Assembly: GCF_958979055.1 (NCBI RefSeq)
Contig: NC_084889.1
Coordinates: 32,801,261-32,865,260, forward strand
DNA: 64,000 nt
Direction: 5' to 3'
Source of the DNA: Alnus glutinosa
Taxonomy: Eukaryota; Streptophyta; Magnoliopsida; Fagales; Betulaceae
Shown in pieces: positions 10,673 through 21,500 of the stretch; the stretch's first letter is position 1, and each line of letters starts with the position of its first letter. The translations under genes and the position numbers were made by a program. The notes under the pieces are model-generated. The model worked only from the letters and a program-made list of their open reading frames with translations. It searched no databases and was not told the origin of the DNA.

Positions 10673-12774
10673 CTATATGAGTGAAAATAACACATTTTTT
10701 GTATATGTGAAAATCATAAGTTTAAATAATATGCTAGGAACTTGCACATCTGAAAATATGCTAGCACTAAATTTTCAAGCTGTCTGAATTTCATGTACTT
10801 AAGGCCAATACAAATCTGAACTCTAAGCATAGTCATCAAACTTAAGCAAGATAGTGTCTATTATAACATTCATATATTGGAAGTTTATATGTAAGAACCA
10901 CCCAATAAAATAACATGCATCACAGTAATTTATAAAAATAAAGATTAAAGCAGGATAGGATGGCCCTATTTTAGCAAACCACAAATTCGCAAAAAATCGA
11001 ATGGGTGCAGAAAACCGAATGGGTGTAGAAAATGGAATAGGTGCATGTTATTTAGACTCATGGGTGCATGTTATCATTCTTGAATCAAATGGATGCCCCT
11101 GTTTGTCATCATTCTTTTTATTATCAGTCAAAGCAACTAATGGGTGCATGTTATTTATACTCTGATGGATAACAGTGTGGGCATTATTCCCACTGCCAAG
11201 CCAACCAATGATTGATGGTTACCAGCCTTGGCAGAGAAGACAAATACTTATGGTTTGTTAAAAAAAACATGAAACTTGATTTCCTACAAGAAAATAAACT
11301 AAAAGTATAACAAAGAAAAAAAAAACAAAAAAAAAAAAAAACAGGACAGTAGAGTATAAAGCAATAGTAGGATGTGTAAATAATTCAAGTCCACATTATG
11401 AACTACAACAACATCTACTAACATGCGAAAGCCTATGGAGCACATTTATATCACCACAAGGCAAATGAATTTACTTTATTAGACAGAGACACACGGAGGA
11501 CCAGCCAAGTTATCAAAGAGACAAAGAACGTGTCCAGAATGGTGAAGAGGCCTATGCCTTCAGGGATTCCCTGCAGAGCTATGGCTGGATTGGTGTCAAG
11601 GTTGGATTTTCTTTTTCGTCTTTTGTGTTTTGGATTATATAATTTTATGTGATTTGCATGTGTTTGTGTTTGTATTTGTTCTTACTCATCTATTAAACAA
11701 AAAATAGCATAGTGAAGAGGAACTTGTCCTGTTTAAGAACTTGGCACAACAAGATGTTTAAGATATGGAAAACCTGAACATATAATTCCTCTATCTTAAC
11801 TGCAAAATCCATTCTCTAAGACAAGTACCCATCATATCCATGTTCTAAACTTCAAGATCCTACTGTCATTCCAAGACTTAAAAAAATAGAGGCTCTTGAC
11901 CATCAACAATCACCCCCCATTCATTAAGGTTCCTAAAATGTAAAATCCTAAATCTTTGAACCATTTGTTACTGTTTTACATGCCAAAACAGAGTGCTCCC
12001 CTGTGATAATCAAATCAAAGCACAACTAACGCTTTAAACAAATAACAACAAAGTTTTCTATATATCCTTAAAGTATTTTATAGGAGGATGATAACAAATA
12101 ATCACAAAGTTTTTCTATAGAAGGATGATAATAATGCAGCTCTTCTATTTCTGTTATAACTTTTCTGCCAAACTGGAAACATAAACAGGGAGAATGGATG
12201 ATGAAATCAAGTTGTTGGGTGCCCACTGAAACGTGCCAGAAATAGAAACCCTACATAATAGGGAAACTAACCTTGCTATGGGATCTAGTGACTGGACCTG
12301 TGAGTCTGAGTCTTGCAGAACGACGTTTCCCCTTCGTCCCGTTGATGGCCCTCCCTGGATGGCAGCTTCTTAGTGCAGCCTCCCTCTTACTGCCGTTTGT
12401 TGATTTCGTGATCCTTTGCTTGCCCATGCTGCAAATGAAGGGAAGGGGCTCTAGTTTTGTAGAACTCTTGCTGGTACGGAGGTCAGAGTAGGATGAAACG
12501 ATCGTTGAGACCTCTCGTTCAGAGGGTGCAGAAAGCAAATTCTTGGGAGGTGATGGAGAGATCCTGTAAATAGATTTCCGTCGACCTAAGTGTAGAGGGG
12601 AATTAATTTGGTGGTTAGGGTAATAATGGATAGAGGTGAGAAAGGATAGGAGAAAAATCGATTCTGTACCAGACACAAATTTTTGGTCGTTGTTTGAATT
12701 TAGGCACATGGCTGAGATGGCGTTTGGATCGAAAATGAGAATCTCACAGGCTTTGCCTTTATCCGCCTGTGACT
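10673..12774. other. Harbinger interior with no clear gene; one possible small exon
   Basis: Mostly AT-rich. About 10990-11160 repeats the word GGGTGCATGTTAT with variants, and about 11316-11342 is poly(A)-rich. On the minus strand, 12427-12272 opens with an ATG and encodes a basic 52-residue stretch (KGKRRSARLRLTGPVTRSHS near its end) followed by a GTTAGT donor-like sequence. It might be a 5' exon, but I do not recognise it and find no sure partner exon. Confidence 0.35.
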
Positions 12775-13081
12775 GAGGGGATATGGAGAGGAGATCAATT
12801 TTCAGGAGAGAGAAGAGCTGGAGATGGGAAGGGGACTATCAGTGTTTCAACGTGATGGGTTGATGGCGTTCGGAGAGAAGAACGAAAGGAAAGTCGTGAG
12901 AAGAGGGGATGGGCGTTGAGTTGCTGAGGTGAAATGGTCTGGGCGGGAGGACATAGTCTTCAACGGGAGGAAAATTCAAAGAGGAGGACTGAGTGTGGAA
13001 GTGTTTTGTCTTCAACTGTCACTGTTGGTGATGGGCAAAAAGGAAATGGGTTTAAATGGGATTTGGTTACCAAACGAGTCC
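12775..13081. repeat. Right long terminal inverted repeat of the Harbinger element
   Basis: This is the reverse complement of the outer part of 5021-5531, about 307 bp, with scattered substitutions. It ends GGTTACCAAACGAGTCC and abuts the AAT target duplication at 13082-13084. Confidence 0.85.
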
Positions 13082-13189
13082 AATGTTTTTCAACCTTATT
13101 ATATCAGGTTGATTGCACTTGTGTATATAGCAATAGGTTACAAGAGTTTGATTCAGCTATGCTTCTATAGAGATTTACTCTAGCTATAT

Positions 13190-13685
13190 GATATACATTG
13201 GTAGAGATTGGTTCGAACTAGAACTATTCTAATCTAAATAGAAATACACGGTTGGAGATAGGTTTGATCTAAACCCCTATTATGATCTAAGTCTGACCGA
13301 TTACAATTCAAAACTCAAGGTTATCTAAAACTCTTATCTTCGGTTGAAGCTAAAAGACCTTCAACACTTGGACTCTTGGATAAGAGTCTTGGTGCTTTAA
13401 CATCCTCCCTCAAGGTTAGTGGGTCAGGTTGCACGTTGATATACATTGGTAGAGATTGGTTCGAACTAGAACTATTCTAATCTAAATAGAAATACACGGT
13501 TGGAGATAGGTTTGATCTAAACCCCTATTATGATCTAAGTCTGACCGATTACAATTCAAAACTCAAGGTTATCTAAAACTCTTATCTTCGGTTGAAGCTA
13601 AAAGACCTTCAACACTTGGACTCTTGGATAAGAGTCTTGGTGCTTTAACATCCTCCCTCAAGGTTAGTGGGTCAGGTTGCACGTT
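13190..13685. repeat. 248-bp tandem duplication across the copia LTR/polypurine-tract junction
   Basis: 13190-13437 and 13438-13685 read as identical by eye (period 248). The unit starts GATATACATTGGTAGAG and covers about 213 bp of inner LTR, the LTR start (TGTTAAAGC on the minus strand), the polypurine tract and about 25 bp of interior. The right LTR shows the unduplicated state. Confidence 0.9.
13651..13664 (-). promoter_or_regulatory. Copia polypurine tract
   Basis: On the minus strand the run TTGAGGGAGGA sits directly before the LTR start TGTTAAAGC, where plus-strand DNA synthesis is primed. Because of the tandem duplication a second copy lies at 13403-13416. Confidence 0.75.
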
Positions 13686-16574
13686 GATCTTGGAGTAGAG
13701 CCATTGAAACCGGTTGGAAACAATTGGTTTGGTGACGACATCAGCAATTTGCTCTTTGCTGGGATGAATAGAATTTGTAGAGTCTTGGCAGCAACTTGAT
13801 CACGAACGAAGTGGAAATCGATTTTCACATGTTTGGTTCTAGCATGGAAAACCAGGTTGGCTGCCAAGTATGTGGCTCCAATGTTATCACACCATAACTT
13901 TGGAGGAGAAGGGAGTTGAACACCAAGATCCCGGAGAATATATTGAATCCATAGCAATTCGGCTGTGGCATTGGCAACCGACTTATACTCAACTTTGGTA
14001 CTCGATCTGGACACCATGGGATGTTTCTTAGAACTCCAAGAAATCATATTTGAACCCAAAAATATACAATATCCTTCAGTAGACTTTCGATCATTGGGGC
14101 ATCCTGCCCAATCTGCATCAGAGAAAGCTTCAAGTGTGGATATATTCGACCGAGTAAGTAGGAGGCCATGAGAGATCGTGTGCTTTAGGTAGCGTAGTAT
14201 CCTTTTGACAGCTTGCCAATGAAGTTTAAAGGGCTTGTGCATGAACTGACACACTGAATTTACTGCAAAAGTCAAGTCGAGTTGTGTGAGTGATAAATAT
14301 TGCAAGGATCCTACGGTGCTTCGATAGAGCAAAGGATCTTTCATGGAATCACCATCAAATCTGAGAGAGAGCTGGAAGAAGGCATTGGAGATGAGATGGG
14401 CTTTAGCTTCCAGCATATTTGTACGCTTGAGTAAGTCAAAGTATGTAACATCTTTGGGCGAGTAAAAGACCAGTTTTCAGCGGAGTGACTTCCACACCAA
14501 GGAAGTAGTTTAGTTTGCCAAGATCTTTGACTGCAAATGACATCCGAAGCTACTGCAAAAGATTTGAAATAGCTGTTGGAACAGAGGCAATGCTGATGAT
14601 ATCATCAACATAAACTAAAACAAACATAGTTAATGATGAAGTCCGTAAAATAAAAAGAGAATAATCTGCCTTAAAACTAGTAAAACCCAGTTCATGAAGT
14701 TTGTTACTCAATCGAGCAAACCAGGCCCTTGGTGCTTGTTTCAAGCCATAAAGGGCATTTTGCAGCTTGCAAACATGATTTGGTAGGCTTGGATGAGAGA
14801 AACTGGGTGGTTGAGTTATATATATTTCTTCATCTAGATAGCCATGTAGAAATGCGTTTTAGATGTCAATTTGGCGCATATCCCAGCCGCAAGAGTAAGC
14901 CAAAGATAACACTGCCCGAATGGTTGTAGGTTTAACAATCGGGCTGAAAGTCTCTCTATAGTCTAGACCAGCTTGTTGATGAAAACCTCTAGCTAAAAGG
15001 CGAGCTTTATGCCTTTCGATGGACTCATCCGCCTTTCTTTTAACTTTTAACACCCACTTGCAGCCTACAAGGTTTGTAGCTTGCTGAGGAGGGACTGGAG
15101 TCCAAGTCTAGTTCTGAAGGAAAGCATTAAACTCTGTCTGCATAGCTTGCCTCCACTCAGGTACTTCGACAACATTGGAATAGCAGGTAGGTTCTGTAAG
15201 TGCTACATCATGTACATCAAGTAGAGCCCCGAGAGATAGGATATTTAACTCTGCCATCTGTGAAGATTCTCGGTTGCACAATCTGATTCTATGCACGAGT
15301 GACCATTGGATGTAACCCAGTGGGAGCAGGGGCAGGGAGGAGGGGAATTGGACACAGCAGAGGATTCTAAGGAACCGAATGAAACACTGGATGCAGTAGG
15401 TGATAAAGGAGGAGAAGGAGGACTTACTACTGCAGGTGAAGAACTGATTGGGTAGGGAGGTAGTGTTAAGGAGGATGGTAATAATGTAGATGAATCCTAA
15501 ATTTGGAATAGAAGTTGATGAATGAGAAGAAAAGGGAAAGGATTGTTCATGGAACACCACATCACGAAAGATGTACATGCGGGCTGTTGGGATATGAAAA
15601 CATTTATAGCCTTTATGATTTCGGCTATACCTTAGGAATACACATTCTTTGGACCGAAAGTCAAATTTGTGTTGATTATATGGAAGGAGATTAGGAAAAC
15701 ATGCACAACCGAAAATTCTTCAAAAATTGTAATCGGGGCTGCGGTTAAAAAGCTTTTGGAAATGAGAGAGATTTTGTAGGACTGGTGTGGGGAGACGATT
15801 GATTAGATAACACGAAGTTTGGCAAGCTTCATCCCAAAAGGTTTTGGGAACGTGACTTTTAGCAAGAAGGGCAAGGGATGTATCAATGATGTGTCTATGT
15901 TTGCGCTCAACACAATCTTGTTGTTGATGTGTATGAGGACATGAAATATGATGGATAATGCCATGTTTGTGAAAGAATGTGTTTAAAGGACGAAATTCTC
16001 CACCCCAATCAGTTTGAATTTGTTTGATTTTAGTGTTAAAGAGACGTTCAACCTTAGATTGAAAATGGAGAAAAACAATAAAGACATCATACTTGCATTA
16101 AATTGGAAAAAGCCAAGTAAATCGGTTGAAAGCATTAACAAAGGTAACATAGTACTTGTTCCCATTAGAGGAAACAATAGGGGAAGGACCCCATACATCT
16201 GAAAAAATTAACTCTAAAGGAAGATTAAAAATTGAAGTAGATGCCGAGAAGGGAAGCTGATATGCTTTAGCTTGCTGGCAAGAGACACAAGAAGCAGTCG
16301 ACTTATTGGAAAAAGTAGGAAGGGAAAACTTGAAAATCACGTGCTTAATTAGCGGAAATCCTTTCGCCAACAAGAGAGTATGGAGATGGAGAGGAATTGG
16401 GAAAAGACAACAACTAATAAATTCCGTTCTTAAGTGGACCCCGATGAAGGATTGACCTGGTTCGACAGTCTTTGATGACAAAAAAGGAAAAATGGAACTC
16501 AAAATATTCATTGTTATCATGAGCAAATTGATAGACAGACAACAGATTTTGCAGATAGAGGGGGCATGGAACAA
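13686..16574 (-). pseudogene. Copia pol remnant: integrase, reverse transcriptase, RNase H
   Basis: Leftward on the minus strand, 16574-16098 carries integrase-type sequence, from the zinc-binding Cys pair in CVSCQQAKAY to LELIFSDVWGPSP. Further core pieces run to about 15600. A spacer holding a low-complexity joint region follows (15578-15108). Reverse transcriptase is at 15053-14859 and 14744-14550 (active-site YVDD). The RNase H end is at 14416-13664 (LWCDNIGAT, then [16 protein letters not shown]). These lie in different frames separated by frameshifts and stops. The span from the primer site at 16702 to the integrase start is only about 130 bp, so gag and protease have been lost. The remnant cannot give a working polyprotein. 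Confidence 0.85.
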
Positions 16575-16690
16575 TTATTTATGAAGAAAAGAAAGACGTG
16601 GAGAAGACAAAGTAGCAGAGCCAAACCTATTCTGCAAAAGAAGAAAAGGAAGAGAACAAGAAAGATGAGCAGACGATTAGTCTTTTTGTT

Positions 16691-16702
16691 GCTTTGATAC
16701 CA
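16691..16702 (-). promoter_or_regulatory. Copia primer binding site (initiator tRNA-Met type)
   Basis: The minus strand reads TGGTATCAAAGC, next to the LTR. It matches the 3' end complement expected for plant initiator tRNA-Met primers at all but about one position. Confidence 0.8.
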
Positions 16703-17061
16703 TAAAAGAATTCTCTTTGAATAATGTTTTTCAACCTTATTGTATCAGGTTGATTGCACTTGAATATATAGCAATAGGTTACAAGAGTTTGATTCAACTA
16801 TGCTTCTATAGAGATTTACTCTAGCTATATGATATACGCGGTTAGGATGAGATATACATTGGTATAGATTGGTTTGAATTAGAACTATTCTAATCTAAAT
16901 AGATATACATGGTTGGAGATAGGTTTGATCTAAACCTATTCTGATCTAAGTCTAACCGATTACAATTCAAAACTCAAGGTTATCTAAAACTCTTATCTTC
17001 GGTTGAAGCTAAGAGACCTTCAACACTCGGACTCCTGGATAAGAGTCCTTGTGCTTTAACA
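16703..17061 (-). repeat. Right (5') LTR of the copia element
   Basis: 359 bp, matching 4998-5020 plus 13082-13402. On its own strand it starts TGTTAAAGC and ends TTCTTTTA, so the termini are TG...TA and not TG...CA. It carries about 20 bp (GCGGTTAGGATGA and flank, near 16838) not present in the left LTR. The ATTCT duplication follows at 17062-17066. Confidence 0.9.
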
Positions 17062-17066
17062 ATTCT

Positions 17067-18580
17067 CAATAATTCGATAATTTTCGGAAGAACTAATTTC
17101 GTTTTGAATATTTTTGATGTAATTTTTAATACTTTTTATATCATATTTATTATCATGTTGGAGCTACCAAGCGCTCCTTTTCTGCCTTACATTTCGAGTG
17201 CAAGTTGTCATCCTCCTTTGGATCCTGCACTAGCAGCCACTGCTTTACCACCCTGACCGACACCATGGCCTTTAAATATCTAAGAAGTCTAATATATTGT
17301 GTTTTAGGTCACCATTGATCGATCTGTCCTTAAAATTGATCGATCATTTGTCGTTTATGAAGTTGGACAGCTTCGCGCAAGGTTCAATAAAACAGGCATA
17401 ACGTTTGCTAAGGGTCTCGAAATTACACGTGTGACCACATTCCAGAAAGCTATTTTCAAGGTGCACGTCATGATAACCATTCCAATATTTTTTAGTGTCT
17501 TATTATGATTTGAAAATCCAATGTTTTCCTTTTTAAGACAATGTTCATAGTGCTTTTGTGACCTTTAGGAATCATACATTAACCTTTGCACCATAATTGA
17601 TTCATTAATCATATCCTAATAATTTTCTTTTAGTTACCATATCTTTCCATTGGGTTTATTAACATATACTTGGTTTCATAGTGTATGCTTCGTTTGTTTC
17701 GGTGTAAAATATTTTCTGAAAAATGTTTTTGGCATTTTTCGGTGTTTGGTAGGGGTGAAAATAATGGTCAACGGTAATTATTTTCAGTTTGACCGTAAAA
17801 GCCTCTTTAATTTTTTAAAAACGATTTACGGTTTTGAAAAACGTAAATTGTTTTTTGGATTTAAACTCTTCATTCTTGCATGAACATCTGTGGGAATCCA
17901 CCATTACTGGGTATTGGAGTTTGTTGGTAGCTCGACTCTACACAGAAGATCCCCGAATTTTGGTATCCGATTGTTAAAATGCAAGCTAGATTCTTGCAAA
18001 ACTGGCCGGAATCTGGTCGATGCCGGAATCTGACCAATACGGCCGAAATATTGAAATTTCTGCAGGATTTCGGCCAAACTGGTCGGATTCTGGCTACGGC
18101 TGCTGGACGTCGCGGGATTTCGTTTTACGCCATTGATATTTTTTCGTACAAACTAAACGCTGAGAAATATTTTCAAAATATTTTACTACGGAAAACATTA
18201 TATGTCGAAACATACGACGAAGTAATAATTTATGATTTTTGAGATAGATTGTGTTGCATTTAATATTACTCTTAATAAAATTAGTAAAATTTAAAACTAA
18301 AAACTACACCACTATCCTATAATTATCTACATTATTCAAAAAATTTTAAATGCGTACCATCATTAATATCATATAATATGATCATGAAAGGCTAATAGCT
18401 GTTATTAAAAATTAAAATTAAAATAACCCTGCCACGTTGGGTGGTTTGCAGCATTTCTCTAATCAATCAAATATGGTAGAGTTATTAGACCGTTTTTCTT
18501 TCAAAACCCTCGTTTACGTAAAATTTTCCTTATCAACTTATCAGAAACTCCAACAACTGGTGCACTCGCTCTCTCCAGCA
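17067..18580. other. Spacer upstream of the oxidoreductase gene, with one inverted-repeat element
   Basis: No gene is recognised. About 17691-18216 has ends CGTTTGTTTCGGTGTAAAAT and, inverted, CGTATGTTTCG with a nearby AAAATATTTT. This is the same family as an element in CESA7 intron 4 (56491-56824). A clean target duplication was not found, so the ends are approximate. Confidence 0.45.
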
Positions 18581-21500
18581 ATGTCCCTCCTTCCCTCCAA
18601 GCTCTCCACTCTCCCTCTTCACCCTCCGTACCCTAACCCCGGACTGCACTATCCCTCCCGGAGACTCCCTTGTCTTCGCCCCCAAACACTGCAAATCCTC
18701 TGCGCCAAGAGGACCGGCAAACAGCGCTACCCGTCGGAGAAGAAGAAGCTGAAATCGAAGCACAAGGAAACCCTAGTTGAGGTCAAGAACAAGTTCGAGG
18801 GGACCTGGAGGCTCTTCAAGCTCGGAGTTCCGGTTCACAAGGACCCCGGGAAGGACTTCCTCGGCGTCTCTGAGGGCTTGCTGGAAGAGATTGCCAAAGT
18901 GCTTAAGTTCCCGGTACTTCGGGGTTTGAAAATTTGTTTGTTTGGGTGCTGACAATTGTCAAACTTTAGGAAAAGAAAATAGAAATGGAAAGTTTGGGAA
19001 TTTGGTTAAGTTGATAAAGAATAGAAGTAATAAAAATATTCTATTTTAATTGTTGAGAAAGCTGATGATAAAATAATAAATAAATAAAAAAGAGAGAGGA
19101 AAGGAGAAATTTTGTGCCGCTGTCCTTTGTTTTAGGCCCAGAAAATGATTTTGTCCTCGTTGGTAAATTTTCCTGGCAGCGAAACAGGATTAAGTCATAA
19201 TCTTTGAAACTGTTTTTGCCTAAATGTATGTTGTGCTTGGTGCTATTTCTCATATAAGTATTACTTATTTTGGTTTCAGTTAGGAGGAAATTCTTGCTTT
19301 CTTGGATTTTAAATAATGGAGAAATTGAGAATCAAAAGTTTCTCACATCGTTCTATTTCCCACATTTCCTTAGTGACGACAGAGTATCAGTCTAGTTTAT
19401 TTGATTGATGGGTGATAGAACTTCTTGTTGTGAGGAATTTCATCAATAATTATTTTCTACATTGTGCCAGGTTGCTTTGATGCTCCCACAGGATGCTTTC
19501 TCTGTTTTTCGGAAATCTTTTGATGCAAGGAAGGTCCGTTAAATGATAGAATTTCTTGCATTTGTGTGTTCGTTTTGAATCTAATCACATGTGGAATATA
19601 GCAAATTTTATTAATTGCGCTTTACTTAAACCTTTTTTTTTTGTTTGATAAGTAAGAAAAACTTTATTAATAAAAGCGAAAAGTGCCCCTAAGTACACAA
19701 GAAGTATACACAGGAACAACCCAGCTAACCCACAGAAAAAACCCACAAGGACCTACGCACGCACAAAACCCAAAGCCCCCCAAAACCCAAAATTCTTCTC
19801 TCGCCAAATTCTTCATTTTGTGAATTCGTAATGAACTAAATGAAAGATTGGCTTAGTGGAAAACTAATTGCATGTACATATTCCCACAGACCTTGATAGT
19901 TCTACACGACGACTCAAACTAATAAAGTTCATCAATGTAAACTACATTGATATGGGATGATTCATGCTATGTCAATTTGAAGTTCTCTTTTCTGTTTTCG
20001 ATTTAAAATATAAAGAAGGATGCCCCTTAGTGGCATGTACATGTAAGTGCTTTGTTAAACTCTTACCACTTTTATTCAACTTTATGCATGAAGTTGCTGC
20101 AGCTTTTTTATGTTGTTCATTTCCAATCTGTGCGAAACGTGCTCTAAAAGCTTTTTAATGGGTCTCTTCAATTAGGATAACTAGTTTGGATGCCTATTAA
20201 CGTTTATGCTTTTGTCAGCCAAAGCCTGTTTTCGTATGCACTATATGATATTAAATCTTTGTTCGTTTGTCTTTGATTGTATTTTTTTTTTTTTAAAAAA
20301 AATTTTGTTACCTTTGTTGAATGTTGTTAATGGCTGTAGATAATGGCAGAACATTGGAAAGAATACAGACTTGCATTACCTGTTTATCCAATTATTAATG
20401 ATATTTCTCCTACTTATAAAAAAAAAAAAAAAAAATTACCTGTTTATCCAATTAATTTTCTTTGCTGATGTTTCCCAGATGTTGAAGGAGCCAAAATTTG
20501 TATATGCTGTGGACATGGATGTCAGTAAACTCCTGAATCTAGAGCCTCGTACTTGGGATTTCATTTCTCAACTGGAGCCTAAAGTTGGACTAGTAGAACA
20601 TATGCCTAATGAAAGAGTCTCTGGTGATTTGATTAGTATAATACATGCTGGAAAAAAGAATGACACAGGTAAAATGAAAAGAGAAAATGGACCTAACAGT
20701 TATTCTGTGTCAGAAAAATCATACAAGTGCCCGACAACCAGAAAGCCCAAAATTGCAGTTGTTGGTAGTGGACCATCTGGCCTGTTTGCTTCTCTTGTTC
20801 TTGCGGAACTTGGCGCTGATGTTACCTTAATAGAAAGAGGCCAAGCTGTTGAGCAAAGGGGGCGTGACATTGGTGCTTTGGTAGTTCGCCGTGTTCTACA
20901 AGAAGAAAGCAATTTTTGCTTTGGGGAGGTTATATCTTGATTCACTTAGTACTTAGATGAAGGTTGTTTAGTATCTTTAATTCTAATTTGTGCTGTTGCT
21001 TTCTTCAAATCTTCACGCTATTTTTTTTAAAAGGAATTGTTTCTATCTTTGACCAAGTGATCTGGGAAGAATTTATTGTTATACTGCATTCTAATGAGAG
21101 TCTATGGCTATTTACATCATATCTTAGTTAGGTTGCTTGCTTTTGGAGACCAGATGGATAGTAGTAACTGACTTTGTGGTTCTAAAAGAGTGTACTTGTA
21201 TTTCTCTTTCCCTATCCTCCTTTCTTGAGGAATGAGAAAACTTTGAAAATGGTGGTATCATTGAAGAGATCACTAAATAACACCTATCATTTGCAGTGAA
21301 AAAAAAGGGAGCTATCTTTTGGATATATTCCCGCTGAAAAGTTGGATAACTCCCTCCCTCCCCCCCCTAAAACCCAAAATTGTTTGTGTTTGTGGTTTTA
21401 CATTCTCGCTTACGGGAAATGATAATTAAGAGATGATGAAAAGAACGAGTTTGTGGTTTTACATTCTCGCTTACGGGAAATGATAATTAAGAGATGATGA

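Larger units (their letters stand above)
5021..13081 (-). mobile_element. PIF/Harbinger DNA transposon, 8061 bp, inserted in the copia left LTR
   Basis: The ends are GGACTCGTTTGGTAACC at 5021 and its reverse complement ending at 13081. They are flanked by the 3-bp duplication AAT (5018-5020 and 13082-13084). The right LTR of the host copia element has the uninterrupted sequence TTTGAATAATGTTTTTC at 16717-16733, an exact empty site. Inside are the two genes typical of PIF/Harbinger, a DDE transposase (7756-9314) and a Myb/SANT-like protein (9594-10672), both on the minus strand, plus a GRF zinc-finger gene on the plus strand (6610-7112). PIF/Harbinger elements usually duplicate TAA or TTA, so AAT is unusual. 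The transposase is broken, so the copy is probably no longer autonomous. Confidence 0.92.
4998..17061 (-). mobile_element. Ty1/copia LTR retrotransposon, defective, interrupted by a Harbinger element
   Basis: The element lies on the minus strand. Its ends are flanked by the same 5 bases, ATTCT, at 4993-4997 and 17062-17066. The left LTR is 4998-5020 plus 13082-13402, split by the Harbinger insertion. The right LTR is 16703-17061. Next to the right LTR, GCTTTGATACCA (16691-16702) is the reverse complement of a primer site for initiator tRNA-Met. Next to the left LTR is a polypurine tract. The copia order is kept (integrase, reverse transcriptase, RNase H leftward), but only about 3.3 kb of interior remains. 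The 5' part with gag and protease is gone, and the frames are broken, so it cannot act by itself. By eye the two LTRs differ at about 17 positions plus small indels over about 315 bp, so the insertion is not recent. Confidence 0.9.

Noticed and set aside
17307-17463. Possible exon between TTAG and GTGCAC with an open frame of about 50 codons
   Set aside because: No recognisable protein and no partner exons. It lies in transposon-rich spacer.
18437-18580. Upstream in-frame ATG extending the PDE327-like protein
   Set aside because: The extension lacks family similarity, while the start at 18581 gives a transit-peptide-like N-terminus and the family length.
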